Origin: Caulobacter endophyticus
GTDB taxonomy: Bacteria; Pseudomonadota; Alphaproteobacteria; Caulobacterales; Caulobacteraceae
Assembly: GCF_003116815.1 (NCBI RefSeq)
Contig: NZ_QDKQ01000053.1
Coordinates: forward strand, 26,078 to 90,077
Length of the DNA: 64,000 nucleotides
Reading direction: 5' to 3'
The translations under genes were made by a program, and so were the position numbers. This document shows positions 26,231 through 35,362 of this stretch, piece by piece; position 1 is the stretch's first letter, and each line of letters opens with the position of its first letter. The notes beneath the pieces were generated by a model. That model was not told where the DNA came from and did no database searches. It saw only the letters and a program-made list of their open reading frames with translations.

Positions 26231-27295
26231 TCATGCGCTCTGGGCGAGCGTCAGGCGCGGCGGCTGGGCCGCCTTGTCCAGGCGCGCATAGATATCCTCG
26301 TACCGGCGAGCCATGGCGTGGGCCGAGAACCGGGTCTCGAAGCGCTCGCGCACTGTCTGGCGCGACAGGTCGGGCAAGCGGCGCAGGGCCGCGACTGCCT
26401 CGTCCTCGTCGTCGACGATGAAGCCCGTGACGCCTTCCTCGATCACTTCCGGCACCGATCCCCATTGGTAGGCGATAACCGGCGTGCCGCAGGCCATGGC
26501 CTCGATCATCACCAGGCCGAACGGTTCGGGCCAGGCGATGGGGAAGAGCAGGGCGTCCGCACCGCCCAGGAAGGCCGACTTCTCGGCGTCGCCGATCTCG
26601 CCAACGAACTCGACCAGCGGATGGTCCAGCAGAGGCTCGACGACGGTGTGGAAATATTCCCGGTCGGCGGCGTCCACCTTGGCGGCGATCTTCAGCCGGC
26701 GACCCAGGCGCTTGGCGATGGCGATCGCCCGCTCGGGACCTTTCTCCGGCGAGATCCGCCCGAGGAAAGCCAGGTAACCCTCGGATTTCGGGTGATATTC
26801 GTAGATCTCCGCGCACATGCCGTGCAGCACCGTGCCGGCCCAGTTGGCGAAGGGCAGGGGCAGGCGCTGGCTATCGGAAATCGACACCAGCGGGAACTGC
26901 GGCCAGCGCCGGTAGACCCCAGGCAGGTCCTTCAGATCGAGGCGCCCGTGCAGGGTGGTCAGGGTCTTCTCCGCCATGTTCTCGAACAGCGGGAAGTGGA
27001 TCATGTCGGTGTGGAAGTGGATGACGTCGAATTCGTCGGCGCGCCGGCGAACCTCGGCCAGCATGGCGATGTGGGCGGCGAGGTCGGACTTGAGGGGAGC
27101 GGGATCGAGGCGAATGGCCTGGTCGCGGACGACCACGAGGTCGGCCTTGGTGCGGGCTTCGGCGGAAGCGAACAGGGTGACCTCATGGCCGAGGTCGACA
27201 AGCGCGTCCGTCAGGTGCGCGACCACCCTCTCGGTGCCTCCGTAGAACCGCGGCGGCACGGCTTCATACAGGGGCGGAACCTGGGCGATTCTCAT
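26231..27295 (-). CDS. Glycosyltransferase family 4 protein
   Basis: A 354-residue GT-B fold retaining glycosyltransferase. The N-terminal glycine-rich region YGGTERVVAHLTDALVDLGH and the C-terminal nucleotide-sugar site AWPEPFGLVMIEAMACGTPV, with the E-x7-E pattern, identify GT4. The segment LGRISPEKGPERAIAIAKRL is the usual linker to the second domain. I chose ATG 27295 (MRIAQVPPLYEAV) with AGGA about 10 bases upstream; the earlier in-frame TTG is less likely. It precedes the debranching and GH15 genes by 112 bases. It might make an alpha-glucan or a glycosylated osmolyte, but acceptor and donor are unknown. Confidence 0.85.
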   Translation of the reverse strand: MRIAQVPPLYEAVPPRFYGGTERVVAHLTDALVDLGHEVTLFASAEARTKADLVVVRDQAIRLDPAPLKSDLAAHIAMLAEVRRRADEFDVIHFHTDMIHFPLFENMAEKTLTTLHGRLDLKDLPGVYRRWPQFPLVSISDSQRLPLPFANWAGTVLHGMCAEIYEYHPKSEGYLAFLGRISPEKGPERAIAIAKRLGRRLKIAAKVDAADREYFHTVVEPLLDHPLVEFVGEIGDAEKSAFLGGADALLFPIAWPEPFGLVMIEAMACGTPVIAYQWGSVPEVIEEGVTGFIVDDEDEAVAALRRLPDLSRQTVRERFETRFSAHAMARRYEDIYARLDKAAQPPRLTLAQSA

Positions 27296-27515
27296 TATGG
27301 CTGGTCCTGACAAGGACGATTATGGCGCAAAGGCGCCGTCGTCGAACTGCAAACCGCGAGTGTGGCGTTAAGGTTCCGCAACGTCAGAAAGAACCAAACG
27401 GGGACCTTGGCCGTTGGACTTTCACGATACTCGCGTTGACGACCCCGACGCGGAATTGCCATTTGAGAAGCGCGCGGAAGACCCGCGCGCAACATGCGTG
27501 CGAGACCCGTCGACG

Positions 27516-29003
27516 GTGAGAAAAAGCCTGAAAGTTTCGACCGCCCTGCTAGGGGCGGCGCTGTGGATGTCGGCGGCTCCGGTCGTTCTCGCTCAAGCTC
27601 AGGTCCGGGCTCCCCGCGCGCCGCAGCAGGCGCCGGTGACCGTGCCCGCGCCGCCGGCCCTGCGCGCCGACCAGATCGACCTGCTGGTCAAGGCGCTGAA
27701 CGACGCCCCCTCGCATGGCTTCGAGCCCGGCGCCTTCGCGCCCGATCGCGCCCTGGCCCTTCTGGACTCGCGCAACGCCGCCGATCGCCAAGCCGGGGCG
27801 ACCCAGCTCGTGGCCCTGACCATGCGCTACGCCAAGGCCGTGCACAGCGGCCGCCTGGCGGCCGCCGACTTCGACGGCGATTGGGGCCTGCGCCCGGCCG
27901 CCTACGATCCGGCGCCCGGCTTCGCCGCCGCCGTTCAGAACGACCGCGTGGCCGGCTGGCTGGAAGACCTGTCGCCGCCCTATACCGGCTACCAGACCCT
28001 GCTGAAGGGCCTCGTCACCTATCGCGACCTCGCCGCCAAGGGCGGCTGGGCCGTGATCCCCGAGGGGGCGCCGCTGAAGCTCGGCGACAAGGGCGATCCG
28101 CGCATCGCCCAGCTCGAGGCGCGCCTGGCCATCGAGGATCCGACCATCGCCGTCGACAAGGCCCCGGTGTTCGACGAGGCCCTGCAGCAGGCCCTGATGC
28201 GCGCCCAGAAGCGCTTCGGCCTCAATCCCGACGGCGTGCTGGGCAGGGGCACGCTGGCGGCGCTGAACGTCCCGGTGCAGCTGCGCATCGACCAGATCGT
28301 CGCCAACATGGAGCGCTGGCGCTGGTTGCCCGAGGAGCTGCCGGCCGACCGCATACAGGTCAATATCGCCGCCGCGGTGATGAGCGTCTTCCATCACGAC
28401 GCCCCGACCCTGACCATGCGCGCTGTCACCGGCCGTCCGGGCGACGAGACGCCGATGCTGCAGTCGCAGATCCACTCGATCGTGCTCAATCCGCCGTGGA
28501 ACGTGCCCAGCTCGATCGCGACCAAGGAGCTGTGGCCCAAGGAGCGCGCCAATCCGGGCTACCTCGCCCGCAACGACTTCATCGTCATTCCCACCGAAGG
28601 CGGCGGCACGCGCCTGCAGCAGAAGGCCGGCGACAAGGCGGCGCTGGGTCTGGTGAAGTTCGACTTCAACAACCCTTACGGCGTCTACCTGCACGACACC
28701 CCGTCGCGGGCCAAGTTCGCCAGCTACAGCCGCCTAGCCAGCCATGGCTGCGTGCGCCTGGAAAAGCCCATCCCGCTGGCCAAGCAGCTGCTGGACGGCA
28801 GCGCCGAGTGGACGGCCGAGAACGTCGACGCCACCATCGCCTCGGGCAAGACCGTGCGCGCCCAGCTGCCCAAGCCGATGGCCGTCTATCTGCTCTACTG
28901 GACCGCCTATGTGACCCCGGACGGGCAGGTGAATTTCCGCGACGACCCGTATGGATGGGATCGTTCTCTGGTGCAGCGTATCGCCGCATCCAATGCCGTC
29001 TGA
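27516..29003 (+). CDS. L,D-transpeptidase (YkuD/YcbB-type) with peptidoglycan-binding domain
   Basis: A 495-residue periplasmic peptidoglycan cross-linking enzyme. GTG 27516 starts a signal peptide (LKVSTALLGAALWMSAAPVVLA); TTG 27414 is an alternative that would put 34 hydrophilic residues before it. An N-terminal scaffold region is followed by a peptidoglycan-binding-type segment (RAQKRFGLNPDGVLGRGTLA) and the YkuD domain. The catalytic motif is SHGCVRLEK, with His410 and nucleophile Cys412. The layout matches YcbB/LdtD-type enzymes that form 3-3 cross-links. It is divergent from the GT4 gene across 220 bases with no other gene, and a hairpin terminator follows it. Confidence 0.88.
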   Translation: MRKSLKVSTALLGAALWMSAAPVVLAQAQVRAPRAPQQAPVTVPAPPALRADQIDLLVKALNDAPSHGFEPGAFAPDRALALLDSRNAADRQAGATQLVALTMRYAKAVHSGRLAAADFDGDWGLRPAAYDPAPGFAAAVQNDRVAGWLEDLSPPYTGYQTLLKGLVTYRDLAAKGGWAVIPEGAPLKLGDKGDPRIAQLEARLAIEDPTIAVDKAPVFDEALQQALMRAQKRFGLNPDGVLGRGTLAALNVPVQLRIDQIVANMERWRWLPEELPADRIQVNIAAAVMSVFHHDAPTLTMRAVTGRPGDETPMLQSQIHSIVLNPPWNVPSSIATKELWPKERANPGYLARNDFIVIPTEGGGTRLQQKAGDKAALGLVKFDFNNPYGVYLHDTPSRAKFASYSRLASHGCVRLEKPIPLAKQLLDGSAEWTAENVDATIASGKTVRAQLPKPMAVYLLYWTAYVTPDGQVNFRDDPYGWDRSLVQRIAASNAV

Positions 29004-29053
29004 CCGCTTGCCTTAGGCGGCCAAGCCGCTGTCTTTGCAGCACTTGAAGCGTG

Positions 29054-29080
29054 GCCTGAGCAGCGAATGCTCAGGCTTTC
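29054..29080 (+). terminator. Probable intrinsic terminator after the L,D-transpeptidase
   Basis: GCCTGAGCA (29054-29062) and TGCTCAGGC (29068-29076) form a perfect 9-base-pair stem with a GCGAA loop, followed by TTTC. The T-run is short, so efficiency is uncertain. The rest of 29004-29236 holds no gene I can support. Confidence 0.6.
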
Positions 29081-29236
29081 GGCGGCTCCGCGTCCATCGG
29101 GGCGGCTTGACCCGACGGCCCTCGTCAGGCCTCTTTTGGCGCGTAAGTCTTTCCGATCGGGAAAGTTTATCGTGTTCCAAGTGAGCGCGGGCGGCCTCTT
29201 TGGCGGCCTGACGCAGTCAGTCGGGAAAGCGTATCT

Positions 29237-29917
29237 ATGATCGAACGACGCAAGCTCCTGGGCCTTGGCCTGGGTGTGCTGGGCGCCAGTGCGGTCGGGC
29301 CGATGGCGGCCTTCGCACAGTCCAAGTTCGGCCCCGGGGCCGATCCCATCGCCGACCTGCTGATGAAGCAGGGCGACCTGGGCAGTGCGGCCGAGGGCAT
29401 GCCTGAGAACGGCCTTCCCGAAGCGCCGGTTCCCGTCGCCGAGCCGAAACGCATCATTTCCGCCGAACCGCGCTGGGTGAAGCTGCACAACGTGCACACC
29501 CAGGAAAAGCTGGAAGCCGTCTATTTCGACAAGGGCGAATACGTCCCTGACGCGGTCCAGGCCCTCGACAAGGTCCTGCGTGACTATCGCACCGGCGACG
29601 TCTCGCCGATGAATCCCAAGCTCTACGACATCATGGCGGGCCTGGCGGCTCGCACCGAAAGCAAGTCGCACTTCCAGATCATCTCCGGCTATCGATCGCC
29701 CAAGACCAACGCGATGTTGCATGCGCGCAGCGGTGAAGTCGCCAAGCGCAGCCTGCACATGGACGGCAAGGCGATCGATCTCTATCTGGAGGATGTCTCC
29801 CTGGATCGGCTGAGGACTGCGGCCCTCGACCTGAAGCAGGGCGGCGTCGGGTACTACCCCGTCAGCAATTTCGTTCACGTGGATGTCGGCGCGGTCCGAC
29901 GCTGGGTCGGCTCCTAG
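29237..29917 (+). CDS. DUF882/YcbK-family (M15-like) peptidase, exported
   Basis: A 226-residue protein with a twin-arginine-like leader (ERRKLLGLGLGVLGASAVG) and a C-terminal M15/DUF882 zinc-peptidase-like domain. Likely metal ligands lie in HMDGKAID (His and Asp) and FVHVDVG (His), and the preceding QIISGYRSPKTN is the family signature. Such proteins trim peptidoglycan peptides. In many alphaproteobacteria a DUF882 gene lies beside an L,D-transpeptidase, as here, so the two probably remodel the same cross-links. A low-complexity proline-rich region of about 45 residues lies between leader and domain. Confidence 0.82.
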   Translation: MIERRKLLGLGLGVLGASAVGPMAAFAQSKFGPGADPIADLLMKQGDLGSAAEGMPENGLPEAPVPVAEPKRIISAEPRWVKLHNVHTQEKLEAVYFDKGEYVPDAVQALDKVLRDYRTGDVSPMNPKLYDIMAGLAARTESKSHFQIISGYRSPKTNAMLHARSGEVAKRSLHMDGKAIDLYLEDVSLDRLRTAALDLKQGGVGYYPVSNFVHVDVGAVRRWVGS

Positions 29918-29947
29918 GATCGGAGCCTTCCCCTTAGGGAGCTCCAG

Positions 29948-30298
29948 ATGGCCAAGGCCGAACGTCGCGGCAATCCGTTGGGATGGATCGTCCTGGGCTT
30001 CGTCGTCGGGGCGGTCGCCGCCCTGGGCGTGATCCTGGTGGTCAGCGCCGGGGTCGGGTTCGAGAGCTCCGGCTACGAGGAAGGCGCGGAAATCCGCACC
30101 ACGGCCGATGACGCCGCCAGCGCGGCCGTTTCGCGCACTCCCGCCGCCCAGGCCGCGCCTGCCCCGGTCGCGCCCGAGCCCGAAAAGCCGCCGGTCGTCG
30201 AGGCCCCGCCCGCTGCGCCCAAGCCTGCGCCCGAAGTCGACCCGCAGATGGCCGACGACGCGGCGGCGGCTGGCATGACGTCGCGGACCCGACAGTAG
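29948..30298 (+). CDS. Small membrane-anchored protein with Ala/Pro-rich tail
   Basis: A 116-residue protein. A short basic N-terminus is followed by one strong transmembrane helix (GWIVLGFVVGAVAALGVILV) and then a disordered, acidic, alanine/proline-rich tail. It starts 31 bases after the DUF882 gene with GGGAG upstream (TTAGGGAGCTCC then ATG), so it is probably co-transcribed with it. No domain is recognised. Coding is supported by position, ribosome site and codon bias. It may be a structural or scaffolding protein of the envelope. Confidence 0.6.
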   Translation: MAKAERRGNPLGWIVLGFVVGAVAALGVILVVSAGVGFESSGYEEGAEIRTTADDAASAAVSRTPAAQAAPAPVAPEPEKPPVVEAPPAAPKPAPEVDPQMADDAAAAGMTSRTRQ

Positions 30299-30301
30299 GC
30301 G

Positions 30302-31084
30302 CTACAGCCCGATCCGGCGCGAGCCTTCCGCCACGGTCACCACGTCGAAGCCGGCGTTGACCGCGCCGTCGACCAGCCGCTCCAGCGCCTGCACCGTGCA
30401 GCCCCAGGCCGACGGCTGCTCGGCCACGTCGTGGGTGTAGAGGATCAGCCAGGCCTTTCGCCGGTGGGCCTTGTCCAGCCAGTGCAGGGCGACGTCCTCG
30501 CCATCCGCGCCCTCGATGCCGACGGCCGGGGCCTGGTTGAGGTCGGCGCCGTTGGCGATCAGGCCGTGGTGCAGGGCCCGCAGGGTCTTGAAGCGGCCGG
30601 CCAGCGCCGTCTTGGCCGGGGCGGCGACGTCGCCGTACGGGTAGGCGAAGCTCACCGCGTTGCCCACGCCCCACGATGCCAACGCTTCCGTGTTCTGCGC
30701 CACGTCGGCCAGGGCGACCTGCGTGGTCGCCTGGCCGCAGTCGAGGTGGCTGAAGGTGTGACAGGCGATCTCGTGGCCGGCCGCGTGCAGGCGGGCGGCG
30801 TCCTCGCCGGTGGCGTAGCGGCCCATCGGCCCGTCGCGCCCGGTCAGGCCGGCGGCGAAATAGTAGGTGCCGCGAAAGCCGCGGCTTTCCAGCACCCGGG
30901 CGCCCGCCTCGCAGGCGGTGGCCGGCGCGTCGTCGAAGCTGAACGAGACCATCGGCCGCTCCAGCTTCACCTGCGCCGGACGGCGGTGCTGCAGGCGGAT
31001 CAGCCGGCGGCGGACCTTGCCGTTCAGCGAGCGGTCCGGCTCGTAGGCGTCGACCTTCTCGTAGGTTTGTTCGACTGCGGTCAT
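30302..31084 (-). CDS. hfsH: Polysaccharide deacetylase, HfsH-like
   Basis: A 260-residue NodB-homology deacetylase. The metal/catalytic motif is SFSFDDAP (Asp51, Asp52) and the His pair is in CHTFSHLD. In Caulobacter, HfsH deacetylates the holdfast polysaccharide, which is needed for cohesion and anchoring to the cell. I chose ATG 31084 (MTAVEQTYEK), which overlaps the upstream stop by one base; the longer frame is out-of-frame neighbour coding. It is the last of four genes whose order and families match hfsE-hfsF-hfsG-hfsH. The symbol is given on that synteny. Confidence 0.8.
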   Translation of the reverse strand: MTAVEQTYEKVDAYEPDRSLNGKVRRRLIRLQHRRPAQVKLERPMVSFSFDDAPATACEAGARVLESRGFRGTYYFAAGLTGRDGPMGRYATGEDAARLHAAGHEIACHTFSHLDCGQATTQVALADVAQNTEALASWGVGNAVSFAYPYGDVAAPAKTALAGRFKTLRALHHGLIANGADLNQAPAVGIEGADGEDVALHWLDKAHRRKAWLILYTHDVAEQPSAWGCTVQALERLVDGAVNAGFDVVTVAEGSRRIGL

Positions 31085-32013
31085 CACACGGCGTCCGAAT
31101 AGAGGGCGGCCCGGTAGAGCCGCATGGAGAATGCGCGAAGCGGGGTGGGCAGGCTCTCGGCCAGGGCGATCGCCTTCAGCCACGGCCGCCAGGTCCCGCG
31201 CAAGGGAACGGCCTTCAGGGCCTTGGCGACCTTGTAGCTGGAATAGGCGCTGACCACGTCGCGGTGGGCGGCCACCACGCGGGCGAAGTTGGCGGCCGAC
31301 TGCTCGTACTTGGCGGCCATCACCGGCGCGGGATCCAGGCCCAGGTGCGTGGCGGTGTTGTCGATGTGCAGGATCGGATGGGCGCGGGCCACCCGCATGG
31401 CCCACTCCACGTCTTCCCAGCCCCAGCCGGCGAACCCCTCGTCGAAGGCGATGGTCTCGAAGACGTCGCGGCGCACCAGCAGGTTGGAGGTGAAGACGTG
31501 CTTCTCCGGCGCCTGGGCCCGCTGCGGGGCTGGCGTGCAGTCGCTTTTCAGCGCCATGGCCCGGTGCAGGGCGTGCTCGGGCCGGATCGGCGTCTGGTCC
31601 AGGGTGAAGCCGCCGAAGGCCACCGGGGCGTCGTCGTCGGCCACCGCCAGCCAGCGCGCCAGGAAGTCCTTGGGATCGGGCAGCATGTCGCTGTCGAGGA
31701 ACAGGAGGTGCCGGCCGCGGGCGTGGGCGGCCAGGCGGTTTCGGCCCTGGGCGCGGCCGGCGTTGCGCGACAGCCGCACGAAGCGGGCGGGGCGCTTGAG
31801 GCTGCTGATGATCTTGCCAATCCGCGTAGCCAGGGCCTCGTCGCCGCCGCCGTCGTCCAGCACCACGATCTCGGCGGCGTGGTCCTTTCCGTCCAGGGCG
31901 CGCAGCAGGGCGGTTGGATCGTCGCGATAGGTGGGGATCAGCACCGACAGGCGCGGCGCAGCGCCCGCCCAGGCGGCGTTGTCGAAGATCGTCTCGGTGA
32001 TCGGGGCGCTCAT
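31084..32013 (-). CDS. hfsG: Family 2 glycosyltransferase, HfsG-like
   Basis: A 309-residue GT-A fold glycosyltransferase. The N-terminal strand LSVLIPTYRDDPTALLRAL, the EIVVLDDGGG loop, the DxD-type metal/nucleotide site LLFLDSDMLPDP and the GWGWEDVEWAMR acceptor-side motif are all present. In the holdfast pathway HfsG extends the lipid-linked repeat unit on the cytoplasmic face. The start at ATG 32013 overlaps the flippase stop by 4 bases. An N-terminal extension of about 20 residues precedes the fold. The role comes from its place between the flippase and deacetylase genes. Confidence 0.8.
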   Translation of the reverse strand: MSAPITETIFDNAAWAGAAPRLSVLIPTYRDDPTALLRALDGKDHAAEIVVLDDGGGDEALATRIGKIISSLKRPARFVRLSRNAGRAQGRNRLAAHARGRHLLFLDSDMLPDPKDFLARWLAVADDDAPVAFGGFTLDQTPIRPEHALHRAMALKSDCTPAPQRAQAPEKHVFTSNLLVRRDVFETIAFDEGFAGWGWEDVEWAMRVARAHPILHIDNTATHLGLDPAPVMAAKYEQSAANFARVVAAHRDVVSAYSSYKVAKALKAVPLRGTWRPWLKAIALAESLPTPLRAFSMRLYRAALYSDAV

Positions 32014-33449
32014 GCGGTGCGGAACCTGCGGGTGATGACGGCCAGCCTCGCGCGCGCGCCGCCGGCGTCGAGCAGCAGGGCCGCGCCGCCGAAGGTCGCC
32101 GCGCCGAGGCCCGCCTTGAGGATCAGTTCGAACAGGCCGCCGATATCGGGCAAGGCCAGCACCACGGCCGCCATCAGCCCGCAGGACAAGCCTGTCCTGG
32201 CCAGCGCCTCCCACGGTATCGGCAGGGCGCAGGCCTGGCGACCGAGCACCCCGGCGGCGATCGCGCCGAGCGCGTAGCTGGCGGTGGTCGCCCACAGCGC
32301 GCCGGAAAGGCCAAAGCGCGGGATCAGGATCAGGTTCAGCGCCAGGTTGGCGCCGGCCGGGATCGCCATGCAGACGCTCAGCATCGTCGTGCGGCGTCCC
32401 AGGGTGAAGGCCTGCAGCAGGTAGTAGGTGGTCACGCCCGACAGCCAGCCGCTGGCGGCGATCCATGGCGTCACGCCCGCGGCGCCCTCGCGCAGGGCCG
32501 GGCCGATCATCACCTCGGTCAGGGGGCGAGCGACCAGCGCCAGGCCCACGGCCGCTGGCAAGGTCAGCAGCACCATGAAATCGGCCTGCTCGCGGGCGCT
32601 GTCCTCCAGCGCCGGCTGGCCGCCACGCTCCAGCGCCGCGACCATGGCCGGACCGCCGGCCATGCCCAGCCAGATGAACACCACGTCCAGGGTGCGAGAA
32701 CCCAGTGAATAGCCGGCGTGGTAGACGCCGACCGCGCTCTCGTCGAGGAAGGCGGCCAGCAGGAAGCGGTCGGTGGTCGACAGCACCAGCGCCAGGATCA
32801 GTGAGAACGCCACCGGCAGGCCGTAGGCGGCGTACGCCTTGGCCATCGCCTTGTCGAAGGTTCCGCCCTTCAGGCGCTTCAGGTCGGTGGGCAGCACGAA
32901 CACCAGGCACAGCAGGGCGACCGCGCCCGTTCCCATGATCGGCGCGGCGCCGCCCAGGCCCCACAGCGCCAGCACCAGGCCCAGGGCGAAGCCGCCGACG
33001 GTCTGGATCACGTCCAGCAAGGCCGCGCCCGACACCTCGCCGGCCGCGCGGCGGCGCTCCTGAGACATCTTGGCCAGGCTCTTCACCGCAGCGGCCGCGA
33101 AGGCGGCGGCGATGGCGACCTTCAGGGCCGGGGGCATCGGCCAGAACCGCAGCACGACGGTCGCCAGCACCGGGATCGCCAGCGCGGTCAGGATCCACAG
33201 CCGATAGAGCGTGGCGAAGTGGTCGGGCAGGCGGCCGTCCTCGTCGGCGCGGGCCAGGAACCGGGCCATGGCGGCTTCCGTCCAGGTGAGGAACGCCGTC
33301 TGGGTCAGGCTCAGCACCGAGAACGCCAGCGCGTAGATCCCGTACTCGGCCGGAGACAGGATCTGCGTGAACAGCACGATCGTCAGGAGGCCTACGACCC
33401 CCTGGGCGATGTTGACGGGCAGGTAGCCCAGGACGCCGCGCCAGAACAT
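32010..33449 (-). CDS. hfsF: Wzx-type polysaccharide flippase, HfsF-like
   Basis: A 479-residue integral membrane protein with about 12-14 hydrophobic segments and the N-terminal layout of the MATE-like PST/Wzx exporters (GVVGLLTIVLFTQILSPAEYG). Wzx proteins flip undecaprenyl-linked oligosaccharides to the periplasm. It sits 2 bases after the initiating transferase gene and overlaps the GT2 gene by 4 bases, so the block is one operon. In Caulobacter the corresponding gene is hfsF. No polymerase (HfsC/HfsI-type) or export (HfsA/B/D) gene is within the window next to it. Confidence 0.8.
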   Translation of the reverse strand: MFWRGVLGYLPVNIAQGVVGLLTIVLFTQILSPAEYGIYALAFSVLSLTQTAFLTWTEAAMARFLARADEDGRLPDHFATLYRLWILTALAIPVLATVVLRFWPMPPALKVAIAAAFAAAAVKSLAKMSQERRRAAGEVSGAALLDVIQTVGGFALGLVLALWGLGGAAPIMGTGAVALLCLVFVLPTDLKRLKGGTFDKAMAKAYAAYGLPVAFSLILALVLSTTDRFLLAAFLDESAVGVYHAGYSLGSRTLDVVFIWLGMAGGPAMVAALERGGQPALEDSAREQADFMVLLTLPAAVGLALVARPLTEVMIGPALREGAAGVTPWIAASGWLSGVTTYYLLQAFTLGRRTTMLSVCMAIPAGANLALNLILIPRFGLSGALWATTASYALGAIAAGVLGRQACALPIPWEALARTGLSCGLMAAVVLALPDIGGLFELILKAGLGAATFGGAALLLDAGGARARLAVITRRFRTA

Positions 33450-33451
33450 GG

Positions 33452-34900
33452 TCAGCGCACGGCGGTGTTGTCGCCCAGCAGGCAGGGGACGGTCATCAGG
33501 ATCACGTACAGGTCCAGCCAGAACGACTGCCGCTCGATATATTCTACGTCGTAGGCCACGCGCTGGCGCACCAGTTCAGGGGTGTCGACGGCGCCGCGCG
33601 AGCCCTTGATGGCCGCCCAGCCGGTTACGCCGGGCTTCATGCGGTGGCGATGGGCGTAGGTGGCCACCAGCTTGGCCGACTCCACGTCGCCGGTCATCAT
33701 GCCGATGGCGTGGGGGCGGGGCCCCACGATCGACATCTCGCCCGACAGCACGTTGAACAGCTGCGGCAGCTCGTCGAGGCTGGTGCGGCGAATGAACTTG
33801 CCGACCCGGGTGACGCGGTCGTCGTCGGCGCTGATCTGGCGAGCGGCGCGGGCGTCGGCCATCTCGTGACGCATCGAGCGGAACTTCCAGATCAGGATGG
33901 TCTCGTTGTTGAAGCCGTGACGGCGCTGGCGGAAAAAGATCGGACCGGGGCTGTCCAGCTTCACGGCCAGGGCCACGCCCAGCATCACCGGCGCGGCGAC
34001 GATCAGGCCGATCCCGGCGATCACGAGGTCCTGCGCGCGCTTGACCATCGCCCGGCGGGCGTCGGTCGGGGCGCCCGACAGGTCGGCCAGGTGCGCTAGC
34101 GCGGCGTCGCGGTCGGCGTCGCCGCCGACGTCGACGATCATGCTGACCGGGTTGGGAAGTTCCGACAGGCGCTCGACCAGTTGGCCGACGCGGGCCTGGG
34201 CGGTGGATTCGACGGCGATCACCACGCGGTCGACGAAGGGCATGATGCGGTGGTCGACCAGGGCCTTGGTGTCGCCCAGCACAGGCACGCCCAGCACGGC
34301 CTCGGGGGCGCGGGCGGCGCGGTCGTCGAACACGCCCAGCACATTGACCTCGCCGGTGCGCAGGGCCGCGGCGATCAGGCGCTCGGCGTTGGTCGTGGCG
34401 CCGACCAGCACGATGTTGGGCGTCAGCTTGCCGATCCGCCGGCCATGGCGCACCACGGCCCACCAGGCCGCATGCACCGCCAGGAAGGCGGGCAGGGCGG
34501 CCAGCACCCAGCCGGCGGCCGCGAGCGAGCCGGCGACAAGGGGTGTCAGCACCACGGCCTGGACGGCCAGCGCCGAGGCGCCGATCGCCGCGCCGACCCT
34601 CAGCAGGTGGCGAGTCAGCGGCTCGCGATGGGCGAAGGCGTAGGCCTCGAAGCCGTGCAGCGCGATCAGCAGCACCACGGCGCCGACCAGCGGCGCAGCC
34701 AGGCCGCCGTCGCGGGCCAGCCACAGGGCGAAGGCGGCGGCGAGAATCGAGTCGACGATGCGGAAGGCGCGGGTGAGGTTCTGGATCTGCACCCGGGCGC
34801 GGGCCGGGGTCAGTCGTTCCGGCCGAAAGGGGCCCCGCCGGCTTTGTGCGGCGGCTGACGCTGGGGAAGCGTCCGCGGGGCGGGCGAGGGCGGAACTCAT
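33452..34900 (-). CDS. hfsE: Initiating polyprenyl-phosphate sugar-1-phosphate transferase, HfsE-like
   Basis: A 482-residue PHPT-type initiating transferase. About four N-terminal membrane helices and a Rossmann-like central domain ([19 protein letters not shown]) precede the C-terminal bacterial sugar transferase domain. That domain has [37 protein letters not shown] and MSIVGPRPH. Such enzymes put the first sugar phosphate on undecaprenyl phosphate. I chose ATG 34900; the upstream frame adds only eight residues from a weak start. Caulobacter has several paralogues of this enzyme (HfsE, PssY, PssZ), so the hfsE name depends on the downstream hfsFGH order. Confidence 0.8.
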   Translation of the reverse strand: MSSALARPADASPASAAAQSRRGPFRPERLTPARARVQIQNLTRAFRIVDSILAAAFALWLARDGGLAAPLVGAVVLLIALHGFEAYAFAHREPLTRHLLRVGAAIGASALAVQAVVLTPLVAGSLAAAGWVLAALPAFLAVHAAWWAVVRHGRRIGKLTPNIVLVGATTNAERLIAAALRTGEVNVLGVFDDRAARAPEAVLGVPVLGDTKALVDHRIMPFVDRVVIAVESTAQARVGQLVERLSELPNPVSMIVDVGGDADRDAALAHLADLSGAPTDARRAMVKRAQDLVIAGIGLIVAAPVMLGVALAVKLDSPGPIFFRQRRHGFNNETILIWKFRSMRHEMADARAARQISADDDRVTRVGKFIRRTSLDELPQLFNVLSGEMSIVGPRPHAIGMMTGDVESAKLVATYAHRHRMKPGVTGWAAIKGSRGAVDTPELVRQRVAYDVEYIERQSFWLDLYVILMTVPCLLGDNTAVR

Positions 34901-35040
34901 GATCGCTCTTGGGCTTCTGCGCACGGGAGAACGGGGTTCAACCTAGCGTGGCCGTCTGAGCGTCGCGTTAACGCGATTTTCCTTCACGCCTCGATTGTCA
35001 TTCGCGAGCGAACAGGCTATCGAACCGCTCCCTCTCAGGA

Positions 35041-35131
35041 GGAGACGTGGCCGAGAGGCTGAAGGCACCGCTTTGCTAAAGCGGCATACCTCAAAAGGGT
35101 ATCGAGGGTTCGAATCCCTCCGTCTCCGCCA
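35041..35131 (+). tRNA. tRNA-Ser, anticodon GCU
   Basis: The acceptor arm GGAGACG (35041-35047) pairs with CGTCTCC (35121-35127), followed by G and an encoded CCA (35129-35131). The anticodon stem CCGCT/AGCGG encloses TTGCTAA, giving anticodon GCT at 35075-35077 (reads AGC/AGU). A long variable arm (CATACCTCAAAAGGGTATCG) and the GGTTCGAATCC T-arm are typical of tRNA-Ser. An integrase remnant lies about 230 bases downstream, so this gene is a likely past integration site. Confidence 0.95.
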
Positions 35132-35362
35132 TCCCCCCTTCCATAGCTGTCCACCGCCGCCCGGACGGGTTCGGGAAACCCTTGCCTCATAAGGGAAAAT
35201 CGCGAGAACGTTTGGACGCGTCCATCGCAATCCAGCACCGTCGACGTCGGGACCGTGGGCAGGAACTGGGGTAGCGATGGCCCGGATTCCTGAACGACCG
35301 GCCGCGCTGCAGATTCGCAGAATCGATTCTCCAGGCCTCTATTCGCTGGCGGCCTATGCCGA

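Noticed and set aside
26205..26280. Two nearby copies of GGCTGGGCCGCCTT after the GT4 gene
   Set aside because: One copy is part of the GT4 coding end; the similarity is short and likely chance in Ala/Gln-rich coding DNA.
31084..31405. N-terminal extension of the deacetylase frame into the GT2 gene
   Set aside because: The extension overlaps the well-supported GT2 gene in another frame; ATG 31084 is coupled to the GT2 stop.
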